From positions 1 to 64,000 of the forward strand of contig JAHLFE010000044.1 of assembly GCA_018884035.1 (NCBI GenBank): a stretch of 64,000 nucleotides of DNA, written 5' to 3'. Below are positions 44,490-53,905 of the stretch, in pieces; positions within the stretch are counted from its first letter, which is position 1, and every line of letters begins with the position of its first letter. The notes beneath the pieces are model-generated. The model made no database searches, was not told where the DNA came from, and saw nothing but the letters and a program-made list of their open reading frames with translations. Source of the stretch: Candidatus Anaerobiospirillum pullicola. Its GTDB lineage: Bacteria > Pseudomonadota > Gammaproteobacteria > Enterobacterales > Succinivibrionaceae. The translations under genes were made by a program, and so were the position numbers.

Positions 44490-46820
44490 ATGTCTAGCAA
44501 CGAAAGTAATGATATGGCTGTGTCTGGCGCCTCTCTGGCTGCACCAGAAGCAGATGCTGCTACAAAGAAAGCTACAGAGGTTGTTGCGGCTCCAACCGAC
44601 GGCGATGAAGGACAAAACGCTGCCTCTTTGACCAAAGCCCCTAGTGGCGATGCAGGGGCACTGGCAGCAGAAGCTCCTACAACTGCACCTGCTGTTGCTG
44701 CTGTAGAGGTGAATCCGGCAGATGCTTACGCAGAAAAAGAAAGAGTGGTGGTTGGTACCACGGCAGACGGTTATGCCATTACTGAAGATGATATTCCGGT
44801 TACTGTAAAAGCAAGTGGGGGCAGAAGAGTATTTAGCTCCGTGCCTAATAACACCACGGTGACGCTGGGCATGAAGCACGATTTACAAGGCTTCTTTGGT
44901 AGCGTGGCTTTTGCGAGCTTTGATGACAATGCTACCGAGGAAAAAAGCCGTGACGCTGTGCTTGAGGCAACGGTGTCTCAGGGCAGAGAAAGAGAAAAGG
45001 CCGAGGCTAATGCGCCGCAACGAGAGCTTACTGTTAGAGAAATGCTTGCAGCTCAAGCTGCTGTCAAAGCACAAGCTAGAGAGCAAGCGGAGCGTAGCGC
45101 TGCTGCAGCTCGTGCTTGCGAAGAAGCTACTACTGCAGCTTCTACAGCAACTGCGCAAGAGGCAGAGACCAGTGCTCCTGTAGGTGCAAGCGAGCCGTTG
45201 TCTGTAGCTACCAGCGACCACTCGGGTGAGTCTGTGCCAGCACCAGTGGCTGCTGAATACGCCTCCGCTGTGGCAGATGACACTAACGTGCAGGCTAATG
45301 CGGTTGCTGCTGATGCTGCTGATGATGATGCGGACAATAATGAGGAAGAGTATGCGGCTCCGCCTTTAGATGTGTTTGTATCTGCGCCTCAATCCCCAGC
45401 TGTTCCAGCATCAGCCTTAGCTTCAGCGCCTGACGCGCCAATGCCAGAGGTCAGTACCCCTGCCTATAGCAGCGAGGACGCTGTCTACGTGCCTTACCCT
45501 CAAGATGATGCGGAGGCAGTTGCGGCGTATTCGTCATACGATCGTGACTACGATATTTATAATGACGCTGATAGCGCCCCCGCAGAGGAAGATGCGCCAC
45601 CTCTCTATGCTTTTGGTGGTGCTGCTTCGTATGGACAAAGTGGCTCGGTGGTAGAGTCTGGTGCCGCTGCTTTTGCTGAATTCAGCTCTCAAAAAGGAAA
45701 ACCTAAGGTCAAGCCGCCTAAGACCACGCTGAGCTTGGGCTTACGTCGTGACTTACATGGCTTTTTTGGTAATGTGTCTTTAGAGCACAAGGCCGATGCA
45801 AGCTATGACTTTATGGAGAGCACAACCCGCTTTGAAAAGAGCAGGCTAGCCTCACGTGAGGCACGGGCGCAGGCTAAAGCTGAGGCGCAAAAAGTTGCGC
45901 AAGCGGAGGCACGGCAAAAGCTCTTACAGAGCATTCAAAAGGGCCAAGATGCCCGCGAGCAAGATGCGGTACACAACATTGTTGATCACAATCCGGTCAA
46001 CGAGGTAACACGTCCTGATTATAGTGAGGATGAGGTCAATGATCTGACCGACATCTACTCGATTACGCTGCCGGACAACTGGCATGATGCTGAGGAGTGG
46101 TCACCGAAAAATGAAAGGGGGCGTGGACGGCGTCCGCTGTTTCGTCCGATGAGTGACGGCTTTGATAAGCTGCCGATTGAGGTACGCGAGCGCTCGCTGA
46201 AGGCTGCTTTTGAGTATATCTGTACGAGGTATGCTGCCTTAAAAAAAGCTAAAAGCCTCGAACCATTATTAGCGCGTACTCCGCAAAAAAGTGTTCGAGG
46301 CTTAATTCGCATGGCGGCGGTGGACGAACTGCGAATGCGCTACCCAACCAGCTTTGTCATGGTGTTCTTTGACGAGCTCAAGGTGTCTCCTTCGACTTAC
46401 CAGCGGTACAAAGAGGGAACGCTGCGCATTTTTGTGGAGCGGCCTAAGACCAAGCCACGTCCTGTGGATCGCTTTGATCTTCCTTTAAATAACGAGCCCG
46501 TAGCGCCAGTTGCTGCGGTGCTGTTTCGTCTGATCTCCGAGTTTGAGAACAAGCTGTCTCTGCGTCATTTACAGATTAAGCTCAAGCGCGCTGGTTTTTA
46601 CCTGAGCCAGGATAAGATCAAACAACTCATAGCGATCAACCAAGATAGGCTGCAACGCTTTTCGTTTCTTCAAGTTTCACGCACCAAGCGACATGAGGAT
46701 AATGGTGATGACTTGGCGGTTTTGGCGGCGCGTCAGCAGAAGCGTAGCGGCCGTGCCAAGAGCACCAAGAAAGCAGCTGCCGCTACGGATGCGGCTGAGG
46801 CTAAGGACGAAGAGCCTTAG
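44490..46820 (+). CDS. Unknown protein with duplicated DLxGFFG motif
   Basis: A 776-aa protein, family not recognised. Two separated segments align: NTTVTLGMKHDLQGFFGSVAF (about 119-139) and KTTLSLGLRRDLHGFFGNVSL (about 411-431). Between them lies Ala/Glu/Asp-rich low complexity plus a tyrosine-rich acidic part. A helical Ala/Glu/Gln/Arg stretch follows the second motif. Residues about 555-730 look like a globular helical domain (AAFEYICTRYAALKKAKSL, LRMRYPTSFVMVFFDELKVSPSTYQRYKEGTLRIF), possibly nucleic-acid binding since it is basic. The C-terminus is Lys/Ala-rich. ATG at 44490 follows GAGAGGAA. It converges on the DUF2066 gene. Confidence 0.7.
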   Translation: MSSNESNDMAVSGASLAAPEADAATKKATEVVAAPTDGDEGQNAASLTKAPSGDAGALAAEAPTTAPAVAAVEVNPADAYAEKERVVVGTTADGYAITEDDIPVTVKASGGRRVFSSVPNNTTVTLGMKHDLQGFFGSVAFASFDDNATEEKSRDAVLEATVSQGREREKAEANAPQRELTVREMLAAQAAVKAQAREQAERSAAAARACEEATTAASTATAQEAETSAPVGASEPLSVATSDHSGESVPAPVAAEYASAVADDTNVQANAVAADAADDDADNNEEEYAAPPLDVFVSAPQSPAVPASALASAPDAPMPEVSTPAYSSEDAVYVPYPQDDAEAVAAYSSYDRDYDIYNDADSAPAEEDAPPLYAFGGAASYGQSGSVVESGAAAFAEFSSQKGKPKVKPPKTTLSLGLRRDLHGFFGNVSLEHKADASYDFMESTTRFEKSRLASREARAQAKAEAQKVAQAEARQKLLQSIQKGQDAREQDAVHNIVDHNPVNEVTRPDYSEDEVNDLTDIYSITLPDNWHDAEEWSPKNERGRGRRPLFRPMSDGFDKLPIEVRERSLKAAFEYICTRYAALKKAKSLEPLLARTPQKSVRGLIRMAAVDELRMRYPTSFVMVFFDELKVSPSTYQRYKEGTLRIFVERPKTKPRPVDRFDLPLNNEPVAPVAAVLFRLISEFENKLSLRHLQIKLKRAGFYLSQDKIKQLIAINQDRLQRFSFLQVSRTKRHEDNGDDLAVLAARQQKRSGRAKSTKKAAAATDAAEAKDEEP

Positions 46821-47061
46821 AGCTACTCTGCTAAGTAGGTTCAAGGACGGGGCATGAACGTATGGTGCGGTGATGTTGTGGCTCCACCGCTGGCGCCTGT
46901 CATTGAGCAGACAATAAGAGTAGACAATAAGAGGAAGAATGGCGGGTAGAGTAGAGGGTGACCCGAAGGGGCGGGAGAGAGAGAGAGGATTGGCTAACGT
47001 GGCGTGAACGAGAGTGGTGGGGAGAGCAAGGTAGCAGTGACCACCTGAAGTGGCAGCCACT

Positions 47062-47098
47062 GCGTGCTGCGTGCTGTGAGCTGCGTGCTGTGAGCTGC
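47062..47098. repeat. Short tandem repeat between convergent genes
   Basis: Two copies of TGCGTGCTGTGAGC with a degenerate third, in the 284-base gap before the DUF2066 stop codon. The gap has no clear terminator. Confidence 0.5.
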
Positions 47099-47104
47099 TA
47101 CAGC

Positions 47105-49168
47105 CTAAAGTAAAGTGGCCTGAGGCTTAGCCGCACTGCGCGTTTGTGATAGCTGCGAGTTTGGACGATTAGGGTTGGCAGGGCCAATCTGGCTATTTAC
47201 AGGCGTGCGCATTAAGCCATCACCCCTGAAATTAAACGTCCATGGGGCTAAGTAGGAAAAGTCGCCACTGTGACGCATCGAGCCCTCTAAGTTGGTGGCA
47301 TCAGAGTTAGTGTTGACGTCAATGACAAACTGACCCTGATCGTAACCCACTACTTGCACATCACCGTCAAAACCGTAGGTGACAAAGGCGTTTCTCACCT
47401 TTTTGATGTCTTCTAACGAGCGGACATTACCGATACGTAAGCGGACAAAGCCCTCACCAGGGCCTAAGAGGTCGATATCCGCACTGTTAACACGAATTTG
47501 TGTGGTTTGCGTCTCTTGGGTTAAGGTCTGTTGGAAGGTCATTAAGGCACGGGCAATATCACCTGCACCTAAGGAGGCTACCTCATCCATTAAGCCCGAT
47601 AAGGCTGACGAGGCGATGGCAATGCCGTCCTTGTTATAGAGGTTCCACTTTAAGGTGACGCCACTCTCGTTTGGCACCGAGCTAATGGCCGCAGCGACAA
47701 AGTAGTCGGCACCATAGCGCTTGCTTGCCTGCGTGAGCACTTGGTCTTGGTGGTCTAAGACGGTGTTGACGTTAACCTTTTGCATGTCCTCAAGATCGAG
47801 GATAGGGAACATTAAGCGGTACTTGTAATCAGGAGCAGCTTGCAGAATGGCTTGAGCAAAGGTACTTAAGTTTTGACCACTGACAAGGCTTAAGTCCGAG
47901 TCGCTCTGCGTGCCATCGAGGCCTACCATCCATACGAGGACAGGATTGGATAAGCCATCCCATGAGGTGATACCACCTTGCTTTAAGATATTCTCCGCCA
48001 TTGGCAGGCTAAAGCGCAGGACTAAATTGCCATCAGCATCTGAGCTCAGTGAGCGAATAGACGGGGCAATCTGATCTAAGGTGAAGTCACTGGTAGAAGA
48101 TCCTAAGGTGATGCCGCTCTCTAAGCTCTTAAAGGCCTCTTTAATGGCGTCATCAAAGGAACCTAAAACAGTAACCGAGACCTCTTGGGTATTGGCTAAG
48201 TCAGGATCGTTAGTAGGTGTAAGTGGCTGGCCATCAGGGCCTACAGCAACGGTAGCACCACCTACAGTGGTGGTTTGGTTAGTAAAGGAGAAGCTTGGCT
48301 GGTCAGCAGATGGGGCTGCGCTGTCTGGGGAAAAAGCACCACGGGCGTAGGCGTCATTGCCAGCTGGGTAGAGCTGGTCAGTGACGTATTGCTGATTTTG
48401 GATCTCCTCGGCCGATGGCGTTGGGGTATTGAGCTGATCCTCAATGGTGTTAGTAGCAGTTGGGACAGTGGCTGTAACGGTAGACACAGCAGGCGCTGTC
48501 GTCTGGGCCGGAGCTGCAGTAGTGGTAGCAGGGGCCCAAGCCTGACCTTGGCCTTGGTAAGGAGCAGCCTGACCATAAGTAGTAGGTGTGGCTGTAGTAG
48601 CTGCAGGAGCCGTGGTAGTGGTTGTGGTAGTGGTAGTAGTGGTCTGTGTCGTCACCGCAGCGGTGCTAGCGCTGCTAGAGGCGGGCTCGGCTATAGAGAT
48701 CTCATAGGCTGGGGCCTCTGTTTGTGGCAGAGGCGAGCGCATCATTGGCTGCTGGCGTGGCTGTGGGTAAGCCTGCTGTGCTGGCGCTGCTTGTGGGGCG
48801 GGCGCTGTAGCAGTCGTGTTTACCTGCGCTGGCGCGGCATATTGGGACTGCGCTTGTGCTTGAGCCTGCACCTGCGCCTGTGGCGCGGTCATTTGCGCTA
48901 AAGCCCCCTGTGGTGCTGGCTGGGCAGCAGCTGGCGTAGCAGAAGGTGCGGCTGGTGCAGCGGTCGCTGCAGGCGCTGGGGCGGGCGCTGCTACCGGTTG
49001 GGCAAATTCCACCGTGTAGTTTGGCTGCGCGCCATTAATGGTGATATTGCTGGCGCCCTGCGCAGACTGGGATGCGGGGACAGGTGTCGGAGCAGCCTCA
49101 GCAGCAGCGGTAGATCCAATTACTACCAAAAGCGATGTCGTAAGGAGCGAAAACTTGGTTGTCTGCAT
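47105..49168 (-). CDS. DUF2066-type exported protein with low-complexity linker
   Basis: A 687-aa protein. A signal peptide (MQTTKFSLLTTSLLVVIGSTAAAEA) is followed by a Pro/Ala/Gln/Thr-rich linker, including a poly-Thr run, to about residue 270. The folded part resembles DUF2066: FSLPMAENILKQGGITSWDGLSNPVLVWMV, then YRLMFPILDLEDMQKVNVNTVL and ASKRYGADYFVAAAI. Proteins of this family lie next to purM in several gammaproteobacteria, as here, where purM is divergent. Their biochemical role is not established. A GTG five codons upstream is possible, but ATG at 49168 gives the cleaner signal peptide. Probably periplasmic. Confidence 0.72.
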   Translation of the reverse strand: MQTTKFSLLTTSLLVVIGSTAAAEAAPTPVPASQSAQGASNITINGAQPNYTVEFAQPVAAPAPAPAATAAPAAPSATPAAAQPAPQGALAQMTAPQAQVQAQAQAQSQYAAPAQVNTTATAPAPQAAPAQQAYPQPRQQPMMRSPLPQTEAPAYEISIAEPASSSASTAAVTTQTTTTTTTTTTTAPAATTATPTTYGQAAPYQGQGQAWAPATTTAAPAQTTAPAVSTVTATVPTATNTIEDQLNTPTPSAEEIQNQQYVTDQLYPAGNDAYARGAFSPDSAAPSADQPSFSFTNQTTTVGGATVAVGPDGQPLTPTNDPDLANTQEVSVTVLGSFDDAIKEAFKSLESGITLGSSTSDFTLDQIAPSIRSLSSDADGNLVLRFSLPMAENILKQGGITSWDGLSNPVLVWMVGLDGTQSDSDLSLVSGQNLSTFAQAILQAAPDYKYRLMFPILDLEDMQKVNVNTVLDHQDQVLTQASKRYGADYFVAAAISSVPNESGVTLKWNLYNKDGIAIASSALSGLMDEVASLGAGDIARALMTFQQTLTQETQTTQIRVNSADIDLLGPGEGFVRLRIGNVRSLEDIKKVRNAFVTYGFDGDVQVVGYDQGQFVIDVNTNSDATNLEGSMRHSGDFSYLAPWTFNFRGDGLMRTPVNSQIGPANPNRPNSQLSQTRSAAKPQATLL

Positions 49169-49407
49169 GACACACAGTCCCACGATAAGAAAACACAGGT
49201 GTTTGGTGGGGGACGCTGAAGAAAAATCAGGCGCTTTTTACCACGGACACACTTCGTCAATCATAACACAGCCGCCGTGCTTACGCGGCAGGCACTCATG
49301 GGGCAAGGCGCAGAGCTATTAGTGCAATGCAGAATAAATGGGGATAGGATGAAGTAACTATGCTTGCGGTGAAGGAGATCGATAAATATGCGCTTGCATC
49401 AGTGTCA

Positions 49408-49415
49408 TGTATAAT
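49408..49415 (+). promoter_or_regulatory. Likely purM promoter -10
   Basis: A perfect TATAAT (49410-49415) lies 38 bases before the purM ATG. The -35 region is weak. I did not find a convincing PurR operator. Confidence 0.5.
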
Positions 49416-49453
49416 AGGGGCCTGATTTGGCTCATCATTTTGAGAGGCAGTTA

Positions 49454-50506
49454 ATGGCTACCAATTTGACCTACAAAGACGCCGGTGTTGATATCGATGC
49501 AGGCGAGGAATTAGTCGAGAGAATCAAGGCTCCGGTAAAGCGCACCCAACGTTCAGAAGTGATTGGCGGTTTAGGTGGCTTTGGTGCTTTAACTCGCATT
49601 CCACAGGGTTATAAGGAGCCAGTACTGGTTTCTGGTACTGATGGTGTAGGCACTAAGCTGCGTCTTGCTATTGATTTAGCTCGTCACGGCACTGTGGGGC
49701 AGGATCTGGTAGCAATGTGCGTCAATGACCTCATTGTACAGGGTGCCGAGCCACTGTTCTTCTTAGACTACTATGCCACGGGCAAGCTCAATGTGGATGT
49801 GGCCACTGATGTGGTGACGGGCATTGCCCAGGGCTGCGAGATGGCAGGTTGCGCCTTAGTTGGTGGTGAGACCGCCGAAATGCCTGGCATGTATGAGGTT
49901 GGTGACTACGACTTAGCTGGTTTTAGCGTGGGTGTGGTTGAGGCTTCCCAGATTATCGACGGTGGCAAGGTTAAGACTGGTGACACTTTAGTAGCTTTAG
50001 CTTCGAGCGGCCCACACTCCAATGGCTATTCTTTAATCCGTCACATCTTAAAGTTAGCTGACGTCAAGCCAAATGAGGACAAGCTGCCATCGGGCAAGAC
50101 TGTCGCTGATGCGGTGATGGAGCCAACCCGCATTTACGTCAAGCCAATTTTGGCTTTATTAAAGATGGTGGATGTGCACGCCATTGCACACATCACTGGT
50201 GGTGGTTTCTGGGAGAACATTCCCCGCGTCTTACCTGAGGACAATGTGGCGGTGGTTGATGCTGCTACTTGGCAGTGGCCAGAGATATTTACCTTCTTAC
50301 AGCAGAAGGGTGGCGTCTCGACCTACGAGATGTATCGCACCTTTAACTGCGGTGTGGGTATGCTGGTAGTGGTTGATGCCGCTGATGCGCAGAAGACTGT
50401 GGACGTCTTAAATGCGCAGGGTGAGAAGGCATGGATTGCCGGTCACATTGCAGCTAAGAGCAGTGCTGAAGAGAAGCAAGTGCAGATTCTCAACATGCAG
50501 CCATAG
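49454..50506 (+). CDS. purM: Phosphoribosylformylglycinamidine cyclo-ligase (AIR synthetase)
   Basis: Closes the imidazole ring in purine synthesis using ATP and FGAM. At 350 aa it has the family length. [19 protein letters not shown] is the conserved start, then [51 protein letters not shown] and [18 protein letters not shown] at 49454 has GAGAGG 7 bases upstream. purN, usually next, is absent; a strong terminator follows, so purM is monocistronic. Divergent from the DUF2066 gene. Confidence 0.97.
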   Translation: MATNLTYKDAGVDIDAGEELVERIKAPVKRTQRSEVIGGLGGFGALTRIPQGYKEPVLVSGTDGVGTKLRLAIDLARHGTVGQDLVAMCVNDLIVQGAEPLFFLDYYATGKLNVDVATDVVTGIAQGCEMAGCALVGGETAEMPGMYEVGDYDLAGFSVGVVEASQIIDGGKVKTGDTLVALASSGPHSNGYSLIRHILKLADVKPNEDKLPSGKTVADAVMEPTRIYVKPILALLKMVDVHAIAHITGGGFWENIPRVLPEDNVAVVDAATWQWPEIFTFLQQKGGVSTYEMYRTFNCGVGMLVVVDAADAQKTVDVLNAQGEKAWIAGHIAAKSSAEEKQVQILNMQP

Positions 50507-50538
50507 TCTGTAGTTTTCTCTACAGACACCAAGCAAAG

Positions 50539-50576
50539 GCGCTCTTATCTTGCGGGGTAAGGGCGCTTTTGTTTTT
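50539..50576 (+). terminator. purM terminator
   Basis: GCGCTCTTA (50539-50547) pairs with TAAGGGCGC (50558-50566), followed by TTTTGTTTTT. Confidence 0.85.
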
Positions 50577-50912
50577 GGGGATGCAACAAGGTTGGGAAGA
50601 GACTTTGGGGTGAGGGGGTAGCAGCTTGTGCGTTATCTTCAGGTGCAGACAAGAGGGCTTTGCTCATCCTTAGAGGTGGTAGAGGTGAGAAGAGGGCTTA
50701 CTTTGGAGTGGTGTCAGGAGTGACGTTGGCAGGTGATGTCTGCAGATGATATCTGCAGAAGACATCTGCAGCTGACGTCTGGCTGCGTCTGCTCTCAAGG
50801 TGTAAGAGGGGGCAAAGATACCCTCCTGCGAGGTGGTAAGACTGCTGCTGTGGCGTACTCTAAAGTAACGTCAGCAGAGGCGTCTTAGCAGCAGCCAAAG
50901 CCTGCGCTAAGC
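50577..50912. other. Intergenic with CTGCAG-containing tandem repeat
   Basis: From about 50735 to 50780 a unit of 14-15 bases around ATCTGCAGA is repeated three times, each with the palindrome CTGCAG. No gene or clear promoter seen. Confidence 0.5.
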
Positions 50913-51935
50913 TTGCGGCGCTATACTCTACCTGCTCGTTATGGTCAGCCCTGCTTTTGGGGCGAGGAGTGTTTTCTGAAGACGATTTTGCAGCAAGCCC
51001 GTTCGGCCCTGACCCGCAGTAAGGACACAGCGGCAGAAAAAGAGGCGCCATCACCGGATAGCGCCAAGTACCAGAGTGCTGCCGCAGCAGCCACGCCAAG
51101 TGCTGGCAGTGCGCAGCAAGCCACTGCGCGCTTAAATGCGCTGTTAGGAGCGGCTGACAGAGCTGCGCTGCAGGCGCAAACACCAGAGCAGACCGAGCTG
51201 GTTGGGTTGCCACCACAAACTACGGTAGAAGTCGTGGCGTCCTCGGAGCTTATTGAGGGCAAAACAGTTACAGAGAGCGTAACAGCTGATTCTCAGGAGC
51301 TCTTGGCTGCTGCTGCTGCGGCGTTGGCTGCTACCACTGCTACTGATACCTCGGAGACAGTCACTACTACTACTACTACTACTGCTACTACTACTACTAC
51401 CGCCACCAACACCATCCAACAGTTCTACCCCGTGGTAGTCAGCACACCTGCTGAGCTGGCCGCTGCACATAAAGCTGGTGCTAAAAAGATCCTCGTGAAA
51501 GGCGAGCTCGCCTCAAAGTTAGAAACGGCCTTTGGTGGCTTACGCTCCTTAAGTAGTGCGTCCTTGAATGCCTTAGCGCTGGTGCTCAGTGGGGCGGCGC
51601 TACTGGCACCGTTTACTGGTGGGGTCTCTTTAGGAGCTGCCGGTACCGTAATGGGAACCTTAGGAGCGGCGCTTACGGCTACAGCGATTGCGGCGATTTC
51701 TGCGATTGGCCTGTCACTGGTGGTAGCTGTCTTTAAAGGCTACGACGAGATTAAGCTGGCCGGTGGTGGTGTGGAGTTACGCCTCAAAAAGCATGTGCCC
51801 AAGGCGGAAAAGCAGGCTACGGAGATGGAGGCAGCTGCTCCTGTTACTGTGGCTGATACTGAGGTGAAAACAGATGCTGCGGCTAAAGCTGAGGATAAGG
51901 CTCACGAGCTTAAACCGTCAGAAGCAAAGCCGTAA
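50913..51935 (+). CDS. Membrane protein of unknown function with poly-Thr stretch
   Basis: Up to 340 aa; the start is uncertain. The first in-frame initiation codon is a TTG at 50913 with no Shine-Dalgarno, whereas GAGGAG at 50966-50971 would serve a rare CTG (50978) or a nearby TTG. The N-terminal half is Ala/Thr/Glu-rich with Thr runs from an ACT microsatellite (51360-51400). A short folded segment (PVVVSTPAELAAAHKAGAKKILVKGELA) precedes two Gly/Ala-rich hydrophobic segments forming a membrane hairpin. Then YDEIKLAGGGVELRLKKH and an Ala/Glu/Lys tail follow. The hydrophobic hairpin suggests a membrane-inserting or effector-like protein; no family assigned. Confidence 0.6.
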   Translation: MRRYTLPARYGQPCFWGEECFLKTILQQARSALTRSKDTAAEKEAPSPDSAKYQSAAAAATPSAGSAQQATARLNALLGAADRAALQAQTPEQTELVGLPPQTTVEVVASSELIEGKTVTESVTADSQELLAAAAAALAATTATDTSETVTTTTTTTATTTTTATNTIQQFYPVVVSTPAELAAAHKAGAKKILVKGELASKLETAFGGLRSLSSASLNALALVLSGAALLAPFTGGVSLGAAGTVMGTLGAALTATAIAAISAIGLSLVVAVFKGYDEIKLAGGGVELRLKKHVPKAEKQATEMEAAAPVTVADTEVKTDAAAKAEDKAHELKPSEAKP

Positions 51936-52103
51936 GGACACAGCGCACTATGCAATTTAATGCAAGATCTCAGAGCCGAAGCTTAAGCACAGCCATGCGC
52001 TAGGCGCAGCAAGCCACGCAAGACTTCAGGGACAGATCTGCTGCTGTAAGGGTAAAGCTGGAGGAGGAAAGAGGGAAAAAGCAGGTAGGGAAAAGAATAG
52101 GCA

Positions 52104-52152
52104 GCAGAAGAAGAGGAAGAATAATAATAATAAGAAGAAGAAGAAGAAGAAG
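52104..52152. repeat. AAG/AAT trinucleotide microsatellite
   Basis: Runs of GAAGAAGAGG, (AAT)4 and (AAG)7 between the stop codons of two convergent genes. Confidence 0.9.
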
Positions 52153-52202
52153 CGGGAAAGCGCGCCTGCACCGAGCAAAGCTTGGCGGCGCGCGGGAGCC
52201 AC

Positions 52203-52220
52203 AGGGCGGTGTGCACCGCC
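52203..52220. terminator. Hairpin after the sugar-binding protein gene
   Basis: GGGCGGTG-TG-CACCGCCC is a perfect palindrome, without a T tract on either strand. It lies 16 bases past the stop codon of the minus-strand gene and may end or stabilise its mRNA. Confidence 0.4.
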
Positions 52221-52235
52221 CCGCAAAAGACAAGA

Positions 52236-53507
52236 CTATAAGCCTACTTGCATCTCAGCATTGGTCTGAGTGTCTTTTAAGACTTCGTCGATGTCCTCAC
52301 CTGCTAAGACGCGTTGCAGCGCCTCAGAGACCACGCTCTCAATAGCGTAGGTGTGTGGGCCATAGTTTAAGGCTGGAACCTGCGTGTTCCAACGGGCAAA
52401 GTCAGCGTAGATCTTTTGGTCACCAAAGAACGCATTAGCCACGTTGTAGTTGGAGATCTTGGTAGTGTCCTTTAAGGAGTTAACCAAGGAGATCTTGGTG
52501 ACCAGCTCGTTTAACAGCTGCTCATCGGTAGCAAAAGTCTCATTTAAGAAGTCGACCGCGACGTCAGCATTCTTAGAGTAGTTGTTGACGTACCACTGCG
52601 AGCCACCTAAGTTCGAGTAGTGGGTGCTCTCTTTTACCGTAGAGAGCTTTGGAATAGGGGCAATACGCCAATTGCCGCTGTTCTCAGTGTTCGCTTCAAC
52701 CGATGGGGTAACCCAGCAGCCTTGCACCACAGTTGCGACCAGACCTTGCTGGAAGCTAGCGAGCATCTGCGTCCAGCCATTGTAGTAGGTCACTAAGTCT
52801 TCATCCTGCATCTTCTTTAAGATCAGCATGGCCTCTTTTAAGGCTGGGTTGTCAGCAATGGTCACCTTGGTGGCATCGTTGTTGGTGTACCACATGCCCG
52901 CAGATTGCATCATGACACGGATGATACCTAAGTCGCTTGGGTCATAGCCAAAGAGGTAAACGCCAGTGGTCTCTTTGACCTTTTTACCCATCTCGATGAA
53001 CTGATCCCAAGTGATGTCTTGGAAGTCATCTAAGGTGTAACCAGCCTTTTCAAATAAATCCTTACGCAGGAAGGTGGCAGTAACACCAGAATCAAAAGGT
53101 ACACCGTAGACCTTACCAGAGGTGTCAGAGGAGGCCTTGACCTTGTAATCGACAAAGCGCGAGGTATCGATAGTGGAGCCGATTTCCTTTAAGAAATCAG
53201 GGTAGCCGATGAGGAAGTTTTGGATGCGGTTGTCCTCGATGAGTACCACATCAGGCAGAGAGCGCACATTATTGGCGCCTAAAGCTGCATTTAAGCGTTG
53301 TACGATATCGGCTTGAGCGATGGACTCGACTTTAACGGTCACACCTGGGTGGCGGGCTTGATAGCGCTGCGCAGCCATTTTGGCGGCAGGCACATTGAAG
53401 TGATCATCCCAGCACCAGACTTTAAGTTCGGTTTCAGCGGAGGCAGCGGCGGAGCCGAATAACAGCGCACTGCCAACTAAGGCAGCTAAAGTAGCTTTAA
53501 GCTTCAA
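52236..53507 (-). CDS. ABC transporter sugar-binding protein (family 1)
   Basis: A 423-aa periplasmic solute-binding protein. The signal peptide MKLKATLAALVGSALLFGSAAASA is followed by ELKVWCWDDHFNVPAAKMAAQRYQARHPGVTVKVESI, typical of sugar-binding proteins of the MalE/LacE type. LPDVVLIEDNRIQNF, GVPFDSGVTATFLRKDLFEKAGY and GGSQWYVNNYSKNADVAVDFLNE are the later conserved blocks. The first codon is TTG with GAGGG 8 bases upstream. No permease or ATPase gene is adjacent, so it is an orphan or its transporter lies elsewhere. Ligand unknown, probably an oligosaccharide. Confidence 0.9.
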   Translation of the reverse strand: MKLKATLAALVGSALLFGSAAASAETELKVWCWDDHFNVPAAKMAAQRYQARHPGVTVKVESIAQADIVQRLNAALGANNVRSLPDVVLIEDNRIQNFLIGYPDFLKEIGSTIDTSRFVDYKVKASSDTSGKVYGVPFDSGVTATFLRKDLFEKAGYTLDDFQDITWDQFIEMGKKVKETTGVYLFGYDPSDLGIIRVMMQSAGMWYTNNDATKVTIADNPALKEAMLILKKMQDEDLVTYYNGWTQMLASFQQGLVATVVQGCWVTPSVEANTENSGNWRIAPIPKLSTVKESTHYSNLGGSQWYVNNYSKNADVAVDFLNETFATDEQLLNELVTKISLVNSLKDTTKISNYNVANAFFGDQKIYADFARWNTQVPALNYGPHTYAIESVVSEALQRVLAGEDIDEVLKDTQTNAEMQVGL

Positions 53508-53905
53508 TTGTCGATCCCTCTATATTGGCCACGATCGCGCCATCAAGGAGTTAGAGCCTCTTTCATAGGGGGCGGCAAGCGCGTTATTGGCCAGAGACAA
53601 GAGCTAAGAAAGCTCCTATTGCCTATACCTACACAGAGTGCGCGGGCAAGTAGGTGCAGCTCTCGTTATTTATGGTAAAAGCAGCGCAGTGCAGTGCAGT
53701 GCAGCAGAGCAAAGCCAGCACAGCTGCGACGATCATGGTGGCAGAAGCAAGGAATATTCTCACTTTGCTTGCTCATCTTAACAAAAGCAAGAGCCTAAGC
53801 CGCACGAAGATAGAGAATTGCGACAATGGTTGCATTTTGCCAATTGCGGCGGCAGAGAATGGTGCAAACGTTTACATTTGTACCACTAAAGAAGGGTGGA
53901 GTCTG
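53508..53905. other. Intergenic, no gene seen
   Basis: Contains a short GTGCAGTGCAGTGCAG tandem near 53690. No promoter located with confidence. Confidence 0.4.

Noticed and set aside
46150-46700. ProQ/FinO domain in the 776-aa protein
   Set aside because: ELRMRYPTSF and the LGLRRDL strings look vaguely similar, but the diagnostic ProQ order of motifs is not present.
49321-49453. PurR operator upstream of purM
   Set aside because: No convincing match to the palindromic purine operator was found near the -10 box.
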